In this document: positions 7,771 through 16,579 of the stretch, piece by piece
Position numbering within the stretch: position 1 is the stretch's first letter
Layout of the letters: the number at the start of each line of letters is the position of its first letter
Assembly: GCA_937887565.1 (NCBI GenBank)
Contig: CALABS010000074.1
Coordinates: forward strand, 62,001 to 126,000
Length of the DNA stretch: 64,000 bases
From: an uncultured Rhodospirillaceae bacterium
GTDB lineage: Bacteria; Pseudomonadota; Alphaproteobacteria; Rhodospirillales; Magnetospirillaceae
Reading direction: 5' to 3'
Made by a program: the position numbers and the translations under genes
Notes under the pieces: generated by a model
What the model was told of the DNA's origin: nothing
Seen by the model: the letters and a program-made list of their open reading frames with translations, nothing else
Databases searched by the model: none

Positions 7771-9822
7771 TCAGAAATCGGGCAGTAGGTCGTGGGGATC
7801 GTTGGCGCGGCCGTCGCCTTCGTTCATGGCGTGGGCGCGGGTGATGGCGGATCTGAGCGGATCAATGCCGGGGGCGCGGCTCTGGGCGGGATTGTCGAGG
7901 TCGTCGTCGAGCAGCCGGACGTCGTCGGCCGGGCCGTCGTCCTGGGCGCGGACAATTTCCTCCTCGGGCAGGCCGGGATGGCGCAGCAGGCCGCCCTCCT
8001 CCTCGGCACCGCCGCCGAAATCGAGCTCCAGCTGCTGGGCCAGCCGGGCATCGGCCGTCCGCACCTGGCCGCTCCAGTCGTCCTTCCGCGCCGCCGGCCG
8101 GTCGCGATAGAAGTGGCCGTCGGTGGCCAGAATCGGCGCCGGCAGCACACGGGTGATGAAGTTGCGGTCCTGGTAGTAGCGGAGCTTCCTGGCCCGGATG
8201 GGCGCGAGGCCCGAGACCAGCACCAATTCGTCGGCGGGCGGCAGCTGCATCACCTCGCCGGGGGTCAAGAGCGGCCGGGCGGTCTCCTGGCGGCTGACCA
8301 TGACGTGGCTGAGCCACGGGGCCAGCCGGTGGCCGGCATAGTTGCGCTGGGCCCTGAGCTCGGTGGCGGTGCCAAGGGCGTCGGAGATGCGCTTGGCGGT
8401 GCGCTCGTCGTTGCTGGAGAACGCGATGCGGACGTGGCAGTTGTCGAGGATGGCGTTGTTGTCGCCGTAGGCCTTGGAGATCTGGTTCAAGGACTGGGCG
8501 ATGAGGTAGGCGCGGATGCCGTAGCCGGCCATGAAGGCGAGCGCGGTCTCGAAGAAGTCGAGCCGCCCCAGCGCCGGGAACTCGTCCAGCATCATCAGCA
8601 ACTGGTGGCGGCGGCGCTTGGCCGGGTCGCCTTCCAGGGTCTCGGTGAGGCGGCGGCCGATCTGGTTCAGCACCAGCCGGACCAGCGGCTTGGTGCGCGA
8701 GATGTCCGAGGGCGGGATGACCAGGTAGAGCGACACCGGGCGCTCGGCATCGACCAGGTCGGCGATGCGCCAGTCGCAGGCCGCCGTGGTCTGGGCCACC
8801 ACCGGATCGCGGTAGAGGCCCAAGAACGACATGGCGGTGGACAGCACGCCCGAGCGCTCGTTGTCGGACTTGTTCAGCACCTCGCGGGCGGCCGAGGCGA
8901 CCACCGGATGGACCTGGGGGTTGTCCGGCGTGCCGAGATGGTTGGTGGCCATCATGGCCCTGAGCGTGTGCTCGAAGGAGCGGCGGGGATCGGACAGCAC
9001 CCCGGCAACCCGGGCCAGCGTCTTCTCCTCCTCGGCGTAGAGCACATGGAGGATGACGCCGACCAGCAGCGAGTGGCTGGTCTTTTCCCAGTGGCTGCGC
9101 CGCTCCAGCGCCCCTTCCGGATCGACCAGGATGTCGGCGATGTTCTGGACGTCGCGGACCTCGTGGGGTCCTTTCCGCACCTCCAGCAGCGGGTTGTAGC
9201 GGGCCGAGCGCGGGTCGGTGGGGTTGAACAGCAGGCAGTGGGAGAACTTCCGCCGCCAGCCGGCGGTCAGCTGCCAGTTCTCGCCCTTGATGTCGTGGAT
9301 CACCGCCGAGCCGGTCCAGCTGAGCAGCGTCGGGATGACCAGGCCGACGCCCTTGCCCGAACGGGTCGGCGCGAAGGCCATGACATGCTCGGGGCCATCA
9401 TGGCGGAGGTACTGCCCGCCGAGGCGGCCGAGGAACACGCCAGCCGGCTTGAACAGTCCGGCGGCTTCCACCTCGGCCTTGGTCGCCCAGCGCGACGAGC
9501 CGTAGGTGGTGACCAGCCGGGTCTGGCGCGCCCGCCACAGCGAGCCGATCACCGCCACCAGGCTGCCGATCAGCCCGCCGGATGCGGCCAGCGTCCCGGC
9601 CTTCTCGAACACCCACGGGGCATAGGCGTCGAAGGCGTACCACCACTCGAACAGCCGCCACGGCAGGTAGACCGGCCAGCCGAACAGCTCGAACCACGGA
9701 TCCCCCAGCCGGGCCTGATACCCCAGCATAGCCGCCGCCCATTGGGTGGCCGCCCACAGGGATCCGATGACGATGGCGAAGACGATTGCGATCTGGCCGA
9801 TGAGGATCTTGGTTGGGGTCAT
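7771..9822 (-). CDS. traG: Type IV coupling protein TraG (VirD4 family)
   Basis: An inner-membrane ATPase of 683 aa that connects the relaxosome to the transfer channel. The start at 9822 is chosen over an in-frame codon 21 nt upstream because GGGAG stands 6 nt before it. There are N-terminal membrane segments at about residues 8-30 and 80-95. Walker A (APTRSGKG) is at residues 151-158 and Walker B is LLMMLDEFPALG. The Asp/Glu-rich C-terminal tail is normal for the family. It is the first gene of the leftward traG-copG-trb run. Confidence 0.95.
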   Translation of the reverse strand: MTPTKILIGQIAIVFAIVIGSLWAATQWAAAMLGYQARLGDPWFELFGWPVYLPWRLFEWWYAFDAYAPWVFEKAGTLAASGGLIGSLVAVIGSLWRARQTRLVTTYGSSRWATKAEVEAAGLFKPAGVFLGRLGGQYLRHDGPEHVMAFAPTRSGKGVGLVIPTLLSWTGSAVIHDIKGENWQLTAGWRRKFSHCLLFNPTDPRSARYNPLLEVRKGPHEVRDVQNIADILVDPEGALERRSHWEKTSHSLLVGVILHVLYAEEEKTLARVAGVLSDPRRSFEHTLRAMMATNHLGTPDNPQVHPVVASAAREVLNKSDNERSGVLSTAMSFLGLYRDPVVAQTTAACDWRIADLVDAERPVSLYLVIPPSDISRTKPLVRLVLNQIGRRLTETLEGDPAKRRRHQLLMMLDEFPALGRLDFFETALAFMAGYGIRAYLIAQSLNQISKAYGDNNAILDNCHVRIAFSSNDERTAKRISDALGTATELRAQRNYAGHRLAPWLSHVMVSRQETARPLLTPGEVMQLPPADELVLVSGLAPIRARKLRYYQDRNFITRVLPAPILATDGHFYRDRPAARKDDWSGQVRTADARLAQQLELDFGGGAEEEGGLLRHPGLPEEEIVRAQDDGPADDVRLLDDDLDNPAQSRAPGIDPLRSAITRAHAMNEGDGRANDPHDLLPDF

Positions 9823-10011
9823 GCCCGGCTCCCGGACGACCACGGCACCATGCCGCGGGACGGGATTCAGGGGATCACCGACGCCAGGAATCGAAAATCG
9901 CGTTTAGTTACGCTGGGTTACGCTCATCTCTGGCCGCCCCGAGGTGGGCGTATCGGGGGACGGTTGGGCGTAAACATGCCGTGCCTCGGCCTAGCGGCCA
10001 CCCGAACCGCC

Positions 10012-10055
10012 TTGCGGGAAGGCTGCCCGGCCATTATATTTCCGATGCATCGGAA
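10012..10055 (+). promoter_or_regulatory. Promoter and palindromic operator of the DUF433 antitoxin gene
   Basis: A sigma70-like promoter with -35 TTGCGG (10012-10017), a 17-nt spacer, and -10 TATATT (10035-10040). A perfect 16-bp palindrome, TTCCGATGCATCGGAA (10040-10055), begins at the last base of the -10 and ends 11 nt before the gene. The arrangement suits autorepression by an antitoxin. The upstream space 9823-10011 also holds a short direct repeat, GTTACGCT twice. Confidence 0.65.
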
Positions 10056-10066
10056 GATTTTTACGG

Positions 10067-10723
10067 ATGGGCGCCATGAATGCCGAACTGCTGACTCCCG
10101 CCGAAGCCGCCATCGTCGCCAGCGTCAGCGTGCGCGATGTCAACCGGGTCATCGACGAGAAGATCCTGCCCGAGGGGTTCTACACCGTGGCGGAGGGCCG
10201 CCGGGTGCGGCTGGCCGCCTGCCCGCTGGTCGGGTTCTACTTCCGCGCCGCCGGGGCGCTGACCGCCGAGGAGCGCCTGCGTCTGATCGGTCGCTTCTCA
10301 GAGCGCATGGTCGGCCCGATGGCGGAGCGGCCGCTTTCCGGCTGGCGGACCGCCGACTGGACCGTCAAGGACGGGTTTCTGACGGTCGATCTCAAGGACT
10401 TCGTCGCCGACGCCGACGACCGCGCCGCCCGGCTGGCGGCGGCGCAGGACATGGTGATGGAGGATCCCGCCATCCTCGGCGGCACGCCGGTCATCCGCGG
10501 CACCTGCATTCCAGTCTACGACGTGGTCGCCTCGGTGGCGGCGGGCCTGCCGCGCGAGCGCATCCTCGCCGCCTATCCGGGGCTGGACGACACCATGGTG
10601 GACCTCGCCGTCCTCTACGCCGAAGCCAACCCGGTGCGCGGCCGCCCCCGCCGCTTCGCCGCCCTGCCGGCCGATGCCGTCGTCACCGCCGAGCGCACCG
10701 TCCCGAGGCGCCGCCGGGGATGA
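10067..10723 (+). CDS. DUF433 domain antitoxin-like protein
   Basis: A 218-aa protein. Residues 8-60 look like a MerR/HTH-like DNA-binding segment (LTPAEAAIVASVSVRDVNRVI). The C-terminal half carries the DUF433 signature (GGTPVIRGTCIPVYDVVASVAAGLPRERILAAYPGL). DUF433 proteins pair with DUF5615 PIN-like toxins, and the next reading frame starts in a 4-nt ATGA overlap exactly like such a toxin but is cut short. An alternative start is Met at 10076; the first is preferred because GGAAG lies 10 nt upstream. Confidence 0.85.
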   Translation: MGAMNAELLTPAEAAIVASVSVRDVNRVIDEKILPEGFYTVAEGRRVRLAACPLVGFYFRAAGALTAEERLRLIGRFSERMVGPMAERPLSGWRTADWTVKDGFLTVDLKDFVADADDRAARLAAAQDMVMEDPAILGGTPVIRGTCIPVYDVVASVAAGLPRERILAAYPGLDDTMVDLAVLYAEANPVRGRPRRFAALPADAVVTAERTVPRRRRG

Positions 10724-10833
10724 AACTGCTCATCGACGAGTGCCTGAGCGAGGAACCCTGCCGAAGGCGGAGAAGCGCGGATGTGATGACGCGCGGTCCA
10801 GGACTCAGCCGGCGCAGCAGGACAGTTTCTTGA
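10720..10833 (+). pseudogene. Truncated DUF5615 PIN-like toxin remnant
   Basis: Only the first dozen codons (MKLLIDECLSEE) match the conserved start of DUF5615 PIN-like toxins, including the first acidic residues. After about position 10757 the frame reads into unrelated sequence overlapping the merA 3' end and stops at 10833. The 4-nt overlap with the DUF433 antitoxin shows the original operon. The break is where the mercury cassette begins, so its insertion probably removed the toxin. Confidence 0.7.
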
Positions 10834-12244
10834 CATCCTTTCCGAATCCCAGGGCGGCGAGTTTGATGCCTTCCACCATGGTGAGGTACGGAAACAGGGT
10901 GTCGGCCAGATCGGCCACCGTCAGCCCGTGCCGCAGCGCGAGCACCGCCGTCTGGATGCTGTCGCCCGCCTCGGCGGCCATGATGTGAGCGCCAAGGAGT
11001 TTGCCGCTCCCACGCTCGGCGACCAGCTTGATCAGCCCCCGCGTGTCACGGGCCGCCAGGGCGCGCGGCACGAGGTCGAGGCCCACCGTCACGGCCCGGG
11101 CGTCTATTCCCTGCCGCTGCGCCCCCTCCTCGGTGAGACCTACCGAGGCCACCTGCGGGTCTGTGAACGTCACATCCGGCATGGTAGACGCATCGTAGCG
11201 GCGGCTGTCGCCGGTCAAGGCATTCTCGGCGGCAAGCTTGGCGCCGTAGGCGGCCATGTAGACGAACATATCCCGTCCAGTCACGTCGCCAGCGGCGTAG
11301 ACGTCCGGTCTTGTCGTCCGCATCCATTCATCGACCAGCACGCCGCCATTGGCGGCGAGTTGGACGCCCGCCTGTTCGAGGCCGAGGCCGCCGGTGTTGG
11401 GCTTCCTGCCGGTCGCCACCAGCAGCCGCTCGGCCGTCACGACAATCCGTTCGCTGATTTTGGCGCTGAGCGCGAGGGCGATGCCGCCGCCCTCCCTGGC
11501 AACCGATTGGTAGGACACGCCGCAGCGCACGTCGATGCCCTCGTCGCGGAACGTGGTCGCCAGCGCCTCGCTGATGGCGGGTTCGGCATGGGGCAGCAGG
11601 TGGGACCGGCAGACGATGGTCACCTTGACGCCGAGGCGAGCGAACATCTGCCCGAGTTCGCAGCCGATCACCCCACCGCCGATGACCACCAGTGACGCCG
11701 GCAGGGTTTCCAGGCTGAGGGCTGCCGTGCTGTCGAGCCACGGCACGCCCTCGATGCCGTCGATGCGAGGCAGCGATGCCGACGCGCCGGTGGCGATGAT
11801 GGTCTTTCCCGGCGTGTAAAGGGTGCCGTTGACCACCACGCCGTCGGCGGTCAGGCGCGCCGCCCCTTCGACATAGGTGGCGCCGGGATAGGCGGGCAGC
11901 AGGTCGGAATATTTGGCTTTGCGCAGGCTGGCCACCAGCTCGTCCTTCTGCGCCACCAAGGTGCGCCAGTCGTCAAGGCGGGCCTCCGCCCGGATGCCCG
12001 CGAAGCGGGACGCACTGCGGGCCTGATGGAAGGTTTCGGCGGCCCGGATCAGCGTCTTGGAGGGAACGCAGCCGACGTTGACGCAAGTGCCGCCGATGGT
12101 GCCGTGGCCCACGAGCAGAACCCGAGCCCCAAGCTCGGAGGCCCGGATGGCGGCGGCGAAGCCCGCCGATCCCGCGCCGATGACGGCGAGATCGGGGGAC
12201 TTCGTCTGTCCGCCTGTTCCGCAGCAATGGCTTTCCATGGTCAT
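10805..12244 (-). CDS. merA: Mercury(II) reductase MerA
   Basis: A flavin disulfide oxidoreductase, 479 aa, reducing Hg2+ to Hg0 with NADPH. The start at 12244 has a strong site (GAGAGAGG) and overlaps the merF stop by one base; the frame extends upstream without support. The FAD motif GAGSAG is near residue 24, the redox motif GGTCVNVGC has Cys at 54 and 59, there is a second GGGVIGCE nucleotide motif, and the C-terminal vicinal pair SCCAG delivers mercury. No N-terminal MerP-like domain is present, only a CC pair at residues 7-8. Confidence 0.95.
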   Translation of the reverse strand: MTMESHCCGTGGQTKSPDLAVIGAGSAGFAAAIRASELGARVLLVGHGTIGGTCVNVGCVPSKTLIRAAETFHQARSASRFAGIRAEARLDDWRTLVAQKDELVASLRKAKYSDLLPAYPGATYVEGAARLTADGVVVNGTLYTPGKTIIATGASASLPRIDGIEGVPWLDSTAALSLETLPASLVVIGGGVIGCELGQMFARLGVKVTIVCRSHLLPHAEPAISEALATTFRDEGIDVRCGVSYQSVAREGGGIALALSAKISERIVVTAERLLVATGRKPNTGGLGLEQAGVQLAANGGVLVDEWMRTTRPDVYAAGDVTGRDMFVYMAAYGAKLAAENALTGDSRRYDASTMPDVTFTDPQVASVGLTEEGAQRQGIDARAVTVGLDLVPRALAARDTRGLIKLVAERGSGKLLGAHIMAAEAGDSIQTAVLALRHGLTVADLADTLFPYLTMVEGIKLAALGFGKDVKKLSCCAG

Positions 12245-12503
12245 CACCTCTCTCCCTTCTTGCCGGTTGGCATGATGCAGCAATTATTTCCACTGGCCGT
12301 TCCCGCACGTGAGCGCCGAGGCAGCCCGAAGACAACCAGCGCCAGAGACAGAGCCATCAGCGGCAGCAGGACGTAATCGGCCCCTGCCGCCCACGCGGCC
12401 AGCCCCAACGCGCCGAGGATCACGCCAAGGATTGGCGTGGCACAGCAGATGGCGGTGACGCCGCGCCGATGATTTCTACGCGAACCAGGATTCGCTCGTT
12501 CAT
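12244..12503 (-). pseudogene. merF: MerF-like mercury transporter, frameshifted
   Basis: Translation from the ATG at 12503 (coupled to merP by an ATGA overlap) gives MNERILVRVEIIGAA, the expected MerF start. It then runs into the wrong frame. The correct continuation, with the mercury-binding pair (AICCATP), two membrane helices and a C-terminal NNCC, lies in another frame. One missing base near 12460 explains this (GGCGCGGCGTCACC where one more G would restore the frame). It is either a real frameshift or a sequencing error. MerF is a small inner-membrane Hg2+ importer. Confidence 0.75.
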
Positions 12504-12781
12504 TTGGCCGCGACCTTCGCTGGATATCCGGCCTTGGTCGTCGCTTCGGCCAGTGCGGCAGGCGTCGTCTTGGCGTCGTCGAATGATACGGTCGCGGTCT
12601 TGTCGGCGAACGACACCCGCGCGTCCTTAACACCCTCCACGCCCATCAGGACCTTCTTCACGATGGCCGGGCAGGCGGCGCAGTCCATGTTCTCCACCGC
12701 GAGGGTGACCGCCGTGTCGGCAGCGGTGGCGGTGCCGACGCCAAGCATGGCGAGCAAGGCGGCCATGAGTATCATTTTCAT
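12500..12781 (-). CDS. merP: Periplasmic mercury-binding protein MerP
   Basis: A 93-aa secreted HMA-fold protein. The start at 12781 gives a clean signal peptide ending TATAADT. The metal motif is NMDCAACP, followed by the beta-alpha-beta pattern (KDARVSFADKTATVSFDD) and AGYPAKV. It passes Hg2+ to the membrane transporter MerT encoded just upstream (22-nt gap). Its stop overlaps the merF start. Confidence 0.93.
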   Translation of the reverse strand: MKMILMAALLAMLGVGTATAADTAVTLAVENMDCAACPAIVKKVLMGVEGVKDARVSFADKTATVSFDDAKTTPAALAEATTKAGYPAKVAAK

Positions 12782-12803
12782 CTTTCGATCCTCACTTTTC
12801 GGC

Positions 12804-13172
12804 TTATGACCCCAGCAGGAGCGGGGCGGCATAGGGAAAGGCCACCGCGGCGATGATCAGCGCGACCGCCAGCCACAGTCCGGCCTTAACGATCCGGTGC
12901 GGCAACGGGCGCTCGCAGTTGCCATCGGCGCAGGAAGGCTGCCGGTGGACGCGCCGGAAGCCGAGAGCGAGGACGACGGCGGTGATGGCGAGAAACAGGG
13001 GCTGGTAAGGGGCGAGCGCCGTCAGGTTCCCCACCCAGGAGCCGCCGATCCCCAGCACGAACAGCAGCAGCGGCAGCAGGCAGCAGGAGGACGTGGCCAA
13101 CGCCCCGGCGATGCCGCCCAGGGCGAGCCAGCCCAGCCGTCTCGATTCGGTCGCGGGTTGGTCGGTCATCAT
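12804..13172 (-). CDS. merT: Mercury transporter MerT
   Basis: A 122-aa inner-membrane Hg2+ importer. The first helix holds the essential vicinal pair (ATSSCCLLPLLLF, about residues 27-39). A cytoplasmic or periplasmic loop carries CADGNCE, and a third helix closes the protein. It is the first gene of the leftward mer operon behind the MerR operator. Confidence 0.92.
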   Translation of the reverse strand: MMTDQPATESRRLGWLALGGIAGALATSSCCLLPLLLFVLGIGGSWVGNLTALAPYQPLFLAITAVVLALGFRRVHRQPSCADGNCERPLPHRIVKAGLWLAVALIIAAVAFPYAAPLLLGS

Positions 13173-13202
13173 CGCGCATGCCTTTCGCGGTGGAATGGGA
13201 GT

Positions 13203-13233
13203 ATCCTCGAATCTGTAGCGACTACAGGATCAA
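13203..13233 (-). promoter_or_regulatory. MerR-controlled merT promoter and operator
   Basis: Reading leftward: -35 TTGATC (13228-13233), a 19-nt spacer, then a -10 region GAGGAT (13203-13208). Inside the spacer is the dyad CTGTAG-3nt-CTACAG (13213-13227). The overlong 19-nt spacer with a dyad in it is the hallmark of MerR-family activation by DNA untwisting. It stands between merT and the divergent merR. The arms are the same as in the two Zn/Cd-type sites at 43192-43222 and 43807-43837. Confidence 0.85.
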
Positions 13234-13245
13234 GGGGTATTTTTC

Positions 13246-13668
13246 ATGGCGGCGGGCACAAAACAGGGCAGCAGGGCGCAGACCATCGGGGCGCTCTCCC
13301 GCCAAAGCGGCTGCAACATCGAAACGATCCGCTACTACGAGCGGATCGGCCTGATGGCAAATCCGCTGCGCACGGCCAGCGGCAGGCGGCTCTACGGCCA
13401 GGGGGAACTACGGCGCCTCCGGTTCATTCGGCGCTGCCGCGAGTTGGGCTTCAGCGTCGATGAAATTCGCGGCCTGCTGGCGATGGTGGACGGCGGGCAG
13501 ATGACCTGCGGCGAGGTCCTTACAAAGGCGACGGCGCATCTGGAGGACATCCGCCGCAAGATCGCCGACCTGGAAAGGATGGCGGGAACCCTGGAGGCGA
13601 TGATGGCGCAGTGCCACGGCGGCGCAGTGCCACGGTGCCCGATCATCGATGAGTTGGCTGGCGGTTGA
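13246..13668 (+). CDS. merR: Mercury-responsive regulator MerR
   Basis: A 140-aa MerR-family activator/repressor. The N-terminal winged HTH (IETIRYYERIGLM, residues 25-37) is followed by a long dimer helix. Cysteines at 88 (MTCGEV), 123 and 131 (CHGGAVPRCP) match the three-Cys Hg2+ site of MerR. It is transcribed divergently from merTPFA across the shared operator. Confidence 0.93.
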   Translation: MAAGTKQGSRAQTIGALSRQSGCNIETIRYYERIGLMANPLRTASGRRLYGQGELRRLRFIRRCRELGFSVDEIRGLLAMVDGGQMTCGEVLTKATAHLEDIRRKIADLERMAGTLEAMMAQCHGGAVPRCPIIDELAGG

Positions 13669-13762
13669 ATGGCATCAGAGCAGCCGTCCTCCAATCGGCC
13701 TTCATGTTAACGGTGGGCAGACTGGGTTTGCGCCGGGGCAAACGCTCATCCGCGCGGACATC

Positions 13763-15742
13763 TCACGAAATCGACGGCCCACGCTGCCGCCCCAGCGTCC
13801 AGGAAATCGAGTCTCCCCGCACGATCCCCACCACCGGCTTGCCGAGATGGCGCTCCAGCACCGGCCGCCAAGGCACCAGGGTGAATTCCCGGCTTTTCTC
13901 GATGACCGCGAATTTGCCGCTGATCAGGTCGAGACGGCGGCGGACGGTGCCCTCGATGCGGCCCTGGTCCGGGGCCTCGGCATAGGGCAGGCCCAGCTCG
14001 GCCGAGAGCTGGCCGGCGACACGGGCGAGTTCGCGGCGGCGCAGCACGGCAAGCAGGTTGCGGCGAAAGATGATCTGGTCCTGGCATTCCTCGGCCAGGC
14101 CCTGATCGATCAGCCATTGGCGGCGCTGAGCCAGCGCCGATTTCACCTCGCGGCCGAAGCCGGCATCGCGGACGGACGACGGACCTTCAGCGACCAGCTC
14201 GCGATCGAGCCAGGTGGCGGCGTCGGTGCCGGCTAGGCGGTCGAGCGGCAGCGGCGACAGCACGTGCACGGTCACCGGCGCCGCGCGGGCCTGCGTCCGC
14301 TCGTAGGCCGCTGCCCGCTCCAGGTGGTCGGGGGCGATGATCCAGGTGCCATCGGGCTGGCGCTCGACGCTGCCGGCAAGCCGGCGCATGGCTTCGAGGC
14401 GGCGCACGTGGGTCTCGGCGAAGGCGGCGGTGGCGGTGGGATCGTGACGGAGGTGGATGTCGACGCTGTAGCGCCCGCCGTGGGCGGCGGCGACCTCGGC
14501 GATGGTGCGGTCCGCCGCCCTGGGCCCGGCGCGCTTGGGATCGAGCGCGACGATGCTGCCTTCCGGGATCGGCTCGATGGCCTCGCCCCTGCCGATGCCG
14601 ACGTAATGGGCCCGTCCGTCGATGCCGTCGACGATCAGGTAATGGCGGTCGTTGATCTCGTCGGCCAGCCCGCGCTCGATCACCCGCCCGACCAATCGGC
14701 CGGCCTTCGGGTCTCCGGGGTCGTAGATGGCGAGGTCGGTGCCGGCGCGCGCCAATTGGGCCGCGGACAAAGCCCGGTGCATGGCCTTGATGATGTCGCC
14801 GCGCTCGCCGAGCCCGCGCAAGGTCGGCTCCAGCTCCGGTGAGAAGTGCCACCGCCCCGGCTCGATCTCCTCGGCGAGGCCGAGGCGGTGCAGCTTCTGC
14901 AGCCGGCCGGCGCGCAAGGATTGGTGGAAGGGGTCGCCGCCGGCGCCCGGGCCGACCATTCCCTGCCCGTCCACCTCGCGCAGCAGCGCGCGGTCGAGGC
15001 TGGTGAAGCGCTCCTGCTCCACCTCCCGACGCAGGCGGTCCTCGATTTCGCGGTCGGTGCGGGGACCGAGGTCGAGGGAGACGATCTCGGCAGCGCGCTC
15101 GCGCATGCCGACGGCGAGGTAGTCCCGCGCGATGACCAGGTCGTGGCCGGTCTCGTCCCTACCGCGCAGCACCACATGGGTGTGGGGATGGCCGGTGTTG
15201 TAGTGATCGACCGCCACCCAGTCGAGCTTCGTCCCCAAATCCTGCTCCATCCGCGCCATCAGCCGGCGGGTCAGCGGCTTGAGGTCGGCATATTCGGCGC
15301 CGTCCTCGGGCGAGACGATGAAACGGAACTGGTGGCGGTCACCATCGGCGCGGTCCAGAAACGCCTTGCCGTCGGCGCGGTCGTGGCCGGCGTCGTAGAG
15401 TTGTCCCGGCGCGCCGTCGCGGGTGACGCCGTCGCGCTGAATGTAGCGCAGGTGCAACTGCGCCGCTTTCATCCCCGTTCCCTTCAGCTTGACGATGCGG
15501 GTCTTGATGACCACCCGGCGCGAGCGGAAGGCGCCGTAACGGTCGCGCGCCGCCAGCACGCGGCCGACGCCGCTGCCGCGCCCGATGCGGCTGCCGGAGA
15601 AGCGCTTCGCCGTTCCCGGGCGTTTCCAGCCGCCGGCGCGGCTGACGGCGGTCAGCACCCGGCTGACGTAGCGTTTCGCCGCGCGATTGCCGAGCGTGCG
15701 GATCCTGCCCAGACGCGGCCTGAAATCGTCGTCGATCGCCAT
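13763..15742 (-). CDS. traI: Relaxase with C-terminal DUF3363 domain
   Basis: A 659-aa conjugative relaxase of the VirD2/TraI type. A basic N-terminus is followed by the relaxase fold with the metal-binding histidines HPHTH at residues 185-189 (YNTGHPHTHVV). The long C-terminal part is DUF3363, regularly fused to such relaxases in alphaproteobacterial ICEs. The nicking tyrosine is probably in the N-terminal region (Y100 in LRYIQRDG is a candidate). The last 15 residues show no sign of truncation although the mer cassette starts nearby. Confidence 0.9.
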   Translation of the reverse strand: MAIDDDFRPRLGRIRTLGNRAAKRYVSRVLTAVSRAGGWKRPGTAKRFSGSRIGRGSGVGRVLAARDRYGAFRSRRVVIKTRIVKLKGTGMKAAQLHLRYIQRDGVTRDGAPGQLYDAGHDRADGKAFLDRADGDRHQFRFIVSPEDGAEYADLKPLTRRLMARMEQDLGTKLDWVAVDHYNTGHPHTHVVLRGRDETGHDLVIARDYLAVGMRERAAEIVSLDLGPRTDREIEDRLRREVEQERFTSLDRALLREVDGQGMVGPGAGGDPFHQSLRAGRLQKLHRLGLAEEIEPGRWHFSPELEPTLRGLGERGDIIKAMHRALSAAQLARAGTDLAIYDPGDPKAGRLVGRVIERGLADEINDRHYLIVDGIDGRAHYVGIGRGEAIEPIPEGSIVALDPKRAGPRAADRTIAEVAAAHGGRYSVDIHLRHDPTATAAFAETHVRRLEAMRRLAGSVERQPDGTWIIAPDHLERAAAYERTQARAAPVTVHVLSPLPLDRLAGTDAATWLDRELVAEGPSSVRDAGFGREVKSALAQRRQWLIDQGLAEECQDQIIFRRNLLAVLRRRELARVAGQLSAELGLPYAEAPDQGRIEGTVRRRLDLISGKFAVIEKSREFTLVPWRPVLERHLGKPVVGIVRGDSISWTLGRQRGPSIS

Positions 15743-15780
15743 GGTGGTTTCCTCGCCGAAAATGGCCGTGTCACACAGAT

Positions 15781-15854
15781 GGCGCCAGGAAGAGGGCGCA
15801 TGGCGCCAGGCTAACTCGATGTGCAGACAGGAGAATCGGCGCTGACGGCGCCAG
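15781..15854. repeat. Three GGCGCCAG direct repeats upstream of the relaxase gene
   Basis: Copies at 15781-15788, 15802-15809 and 15847-15854, the first two extended to ATGGCGCCAGG. Each contains the palindrome GGCGCC. They lie in the 177-nt non-coding gap between the lytic transglycosylase and the relaxase, the place where oriT or a relaxosome-protein binding array might lie. No nick-site consensus was identified. Confidence 0.5.
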
Positions 15855-15919
15855 AGCTTTATCTTGCCCTGCCTCCTTTCCCTTTCCGGTGCCGCTCCAT
15901 TGCCCCGTCCGTCCTACGC

Positions 15920-16579
15920 TCATCTACGCTCTCCTTCACCGGCGACCTGGTCGGCATGGGCACGGACAATGATGAAAACCGTGCGTTCGCCAGTTGATTT
16001 CCGAGGAAGAATGGCAGCGTCCGACTTGGCCGGAGATGCCGCGGTGAGACCCACGAACAGCGTCCGCCATGGTGGCGAAATTGTCTCGCCAATAGGCATT
16101 TGCGGGCGTCCGGATGCCTGCGCGGCCAGGGCCAGCAGGTAGAATTCCGTCTCCGCCGGCAGTTTTCGGCCGTCCCGCAAAAGGGCCTCCACCCGCTCCG
16201 GACCGGCATGGTAGGCGGCGAATCCACCCGGGCAGCCGAAGCGGTCCACCATGGCGCGCAAATAGGCGGCGCCGGCACGGATGTTGTCGCGCGGCACCGC
16301 CGGATCGGGGCCGAGACCATGGCGCAGCCGCATCTCGGCATAGGTCGCCGGCATCACCTGCATCAGCCCGATGGCCCCGGCCGGCGAGGTGATCGGCCGG
16401 CCATCGACCATCGCCCGGCCGCCGCTTTCCGCTCGCATGACGGCGCCGATCCAGGCGTCGGGAAGACTAAAATCCCGCGCCGCCTCGGTGATCATCGGCC
16501 GCCAGGGTGCGAGCGGATCGGGTGTCGGAAGTTCCCCGGTCGGGAGCGCGCAGAGGGCGGCGAGCGTCACCAGGTCCAT
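15920..16579 (-). CDS. Lytic transglycosylase (VirB1/TrbN-like)
   Basis: A 219-aa enzyme that opens peptidoglycan for the transfer apparatus. The start at 16579 gives a short hydrophobic N-terminus. The SLT fold is shown by MRAESGGRA with the catalytic Glu near residue 47, followed by GAIGLMQVMPATY, and AAYHAGPERV further on. It overlaps the peptidase gene upstream by 13 nt. Confidence 0.92.
   Translation of the reverse strand: MDLVTLAALCALPTGELPTPDPLAPWRPMITEAARDFSLPDAWIGAVMRAESGGRAMVDGRPITSPAGAIGLMQVMPATYAEMRLRHGLGPDPAVPRDNIRAGAAYLRAMVDRFGCPGGFAAYHAGPERVEALLRDGRKLPAETEFYLLALAAQASGRPQMPIGETISPPWRTLFVGLTAASPAKSDAAILPRKSTGERTVFIIVRAHADQVAGEGERR

Noticed and set aside
7792..10833. A 1013-codon open frame on the plus strand opposite traG
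   Set aside because: GC-rich antisense shadow: composition is Gln/Gly/Arg-rich, it has no recognisable domain, and the minus-strand traG is unambiguous. Its last codons only pass through the DUF433/DUF5615 region in another context.
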